Assembly: GCA_964035795.1 (NCBI GenBank)
Contig: OZ038320.1
Location: 27,907,705-27,971,704, forward strand
Reading direction: 5' to 3'
From: Pterobdella sp. o SKG-2022
Lineage: Eukaryota > Annelida > Clitellata > Hirudinida > Piscicolidae
Length of the DNA stretch: 64,000 nt
Shown: one piece after another, positions 63,143 to 64,000 of the stretch
Position numbering within the stretch: the stretch's first letter is position 1
How the letters are laid out: the number at the start of each line of letters is the position of its first letter
The notes under the pieces: generated by a model
The model's input: only the letters and a program-made list of their open reading frames with translations
Told to the model about the DNA's origin: nothing
Databases searched by the model: none
Made by a program: the position numbers and the translations under genes

Positions 63143-64000
63143 GTCAGTTTAGATTTTAATGATTAGTTCACTAATAATAGAAATACCATAGCTTGTAACT
63201 GTTTTATAAACAAATTATTGTGCATAAATTGAGAAAACGCTATATCTAGCATGAAAAAAAAACGGGTAAAAATAATGAAGAACAAAAATTTAGAATCTTT
63301 TCGATATTAAAATCATCACCGGGTCGATGAACTCTGTAAAAAGGAACATGGAAATTTATTTTTCATTCATTTTATTTCGGAAACAACAGCCCTCAAACAT
63401 AATTCATATTTTTTCTTTCCAAACTGCGCATTTAGTTTTTATTCTCCAAATTATTCATCATTTTGTGTACCTAATGTCATTTGCACGGTTCATACACGGC
63501 GTTTTATGGTTTTGATTGGTAGCAAGCAGTCAGTCAAATCATTGAAGGAAATTCCACAAAAAAATTTTAGATAAAACTCAAATCATTTGTTTAGCAATGG
63601 ACATCATTAATGTAAGACGAAACTGCACATCACTTTACTTGGCGCCCTTCGTGAACAAAGCTCTAAGCTACATAAGAGTTGTGATTCCTGTCGCAATACT
63701 TGGCTTCAACTTATGAATGTTTAGCTTCATTGTCAATTTCTTTTACATAAAACACAATGGTTTTTAAATATTGTTATTTGACAAAGATTTTTGACTTGCT
63801 GAGAAAGCATCATCAATGGTTTGTGTAATATTTTATAAGTTACAGCTTGAGCTTTTAACGTTATTCATACCATCAACGTTATTTCCATGTTGTAGAATAA
63901 TTAAATAGCTTTAATCCCATTAAACTTATTCTCTATAATCACATTCATGATTGTATTTTTGTCTTACAAATTTGCTTCACTCAATTTACTATTAATTTTA
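63143..64000 (+). other. DYRK intron running to the window end
   Basis: From the GTCAGT donor after 63142 to the end no further kinase exon (for example EIKILEHL- or HRD-type sequence) was recognised. The segment is taken as intron. Confidence 0.6.

Noticed and set aside
1..64000. CRISPR array, integron, operon or prophage structure
   Set aside because: Spliced metazoan genes throughout; no regular direct repeats with unique spacers and no bacterial gene organisation.

Overview
This window is nuclear DNA of an animal. It is AT-rich, its genes are split by GT/AG introns of about 50 bp to 4 kb, and it carries metazoan-only families (Wnt, IRF, PLXDC, class-2 DYRK). An ApeC (apextrin C-terminal) gene points to an invertebrate, because vertebrates are not known to carry ApeC. 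I cannot name the phylum. The 200-N run at 42261-42460 marks a draft assembly.

Gene models were built by reading conserved exons and checking that splice phases join. The order is: two tandem plexin-domain-containing (PLXDC/TEM7-like) receptors (+, 133-7521 and 7846-11646); a Wnt16-like ligand (-, 12748-23147); a FAM210/DUF1279 mitochondrial protein (-, 26866-27895); an RGS22-like multi-RGS protein (+, 28144-33257); a membrane-anchored ApeC protein (-, 34578-38003); bifunctional glutamyl-prolyl-tRNA synthetase EPRS with five WHEP domains (+, 38574-51671); an intronless GT61-type glycosyltransferase (-, 51763-53130); an IRF-type transcription factor (+, 54428-60130); and the 5' part of a DYRK2/3/4-type kinase (+, from 61058, running off the window).

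Repeats sit in introns and spacers: an antisense LINE remnant and a foldback element in the first PLXDC gene; a tRNA-Ile-headed SINE and a retrotransposon 3' fragment in EPRS introns; several short tandem repeats; and a dispersed palindromic motif around AAGCTT.

There is no operon logic here. The FAM210/RGS22 and ApeC/EPRS pairs are head to head with short spacers that may be shared promoters. The Wnt ligand, PLXDC receptors, DYRK kinase and RGS protein have signalling roles, and the ApeC protein and IRF belong to families linked to innate immunity, but adjacency alone does not show that any of them work together.

The most striking theme is expansion of ordinary developmental proteins by Asn/Lys/Ser-rich insertions. 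The Wnt model reaches about 808 residues (about twice normal), the IRF about 923, and RGS22 and DYRK carry similar tracts. The other notable items are the ApeC-TM-tail receptor, the tandem PLXDC pair with preserved exon sizes, and the recently amplified 213-nt WHEP exons.
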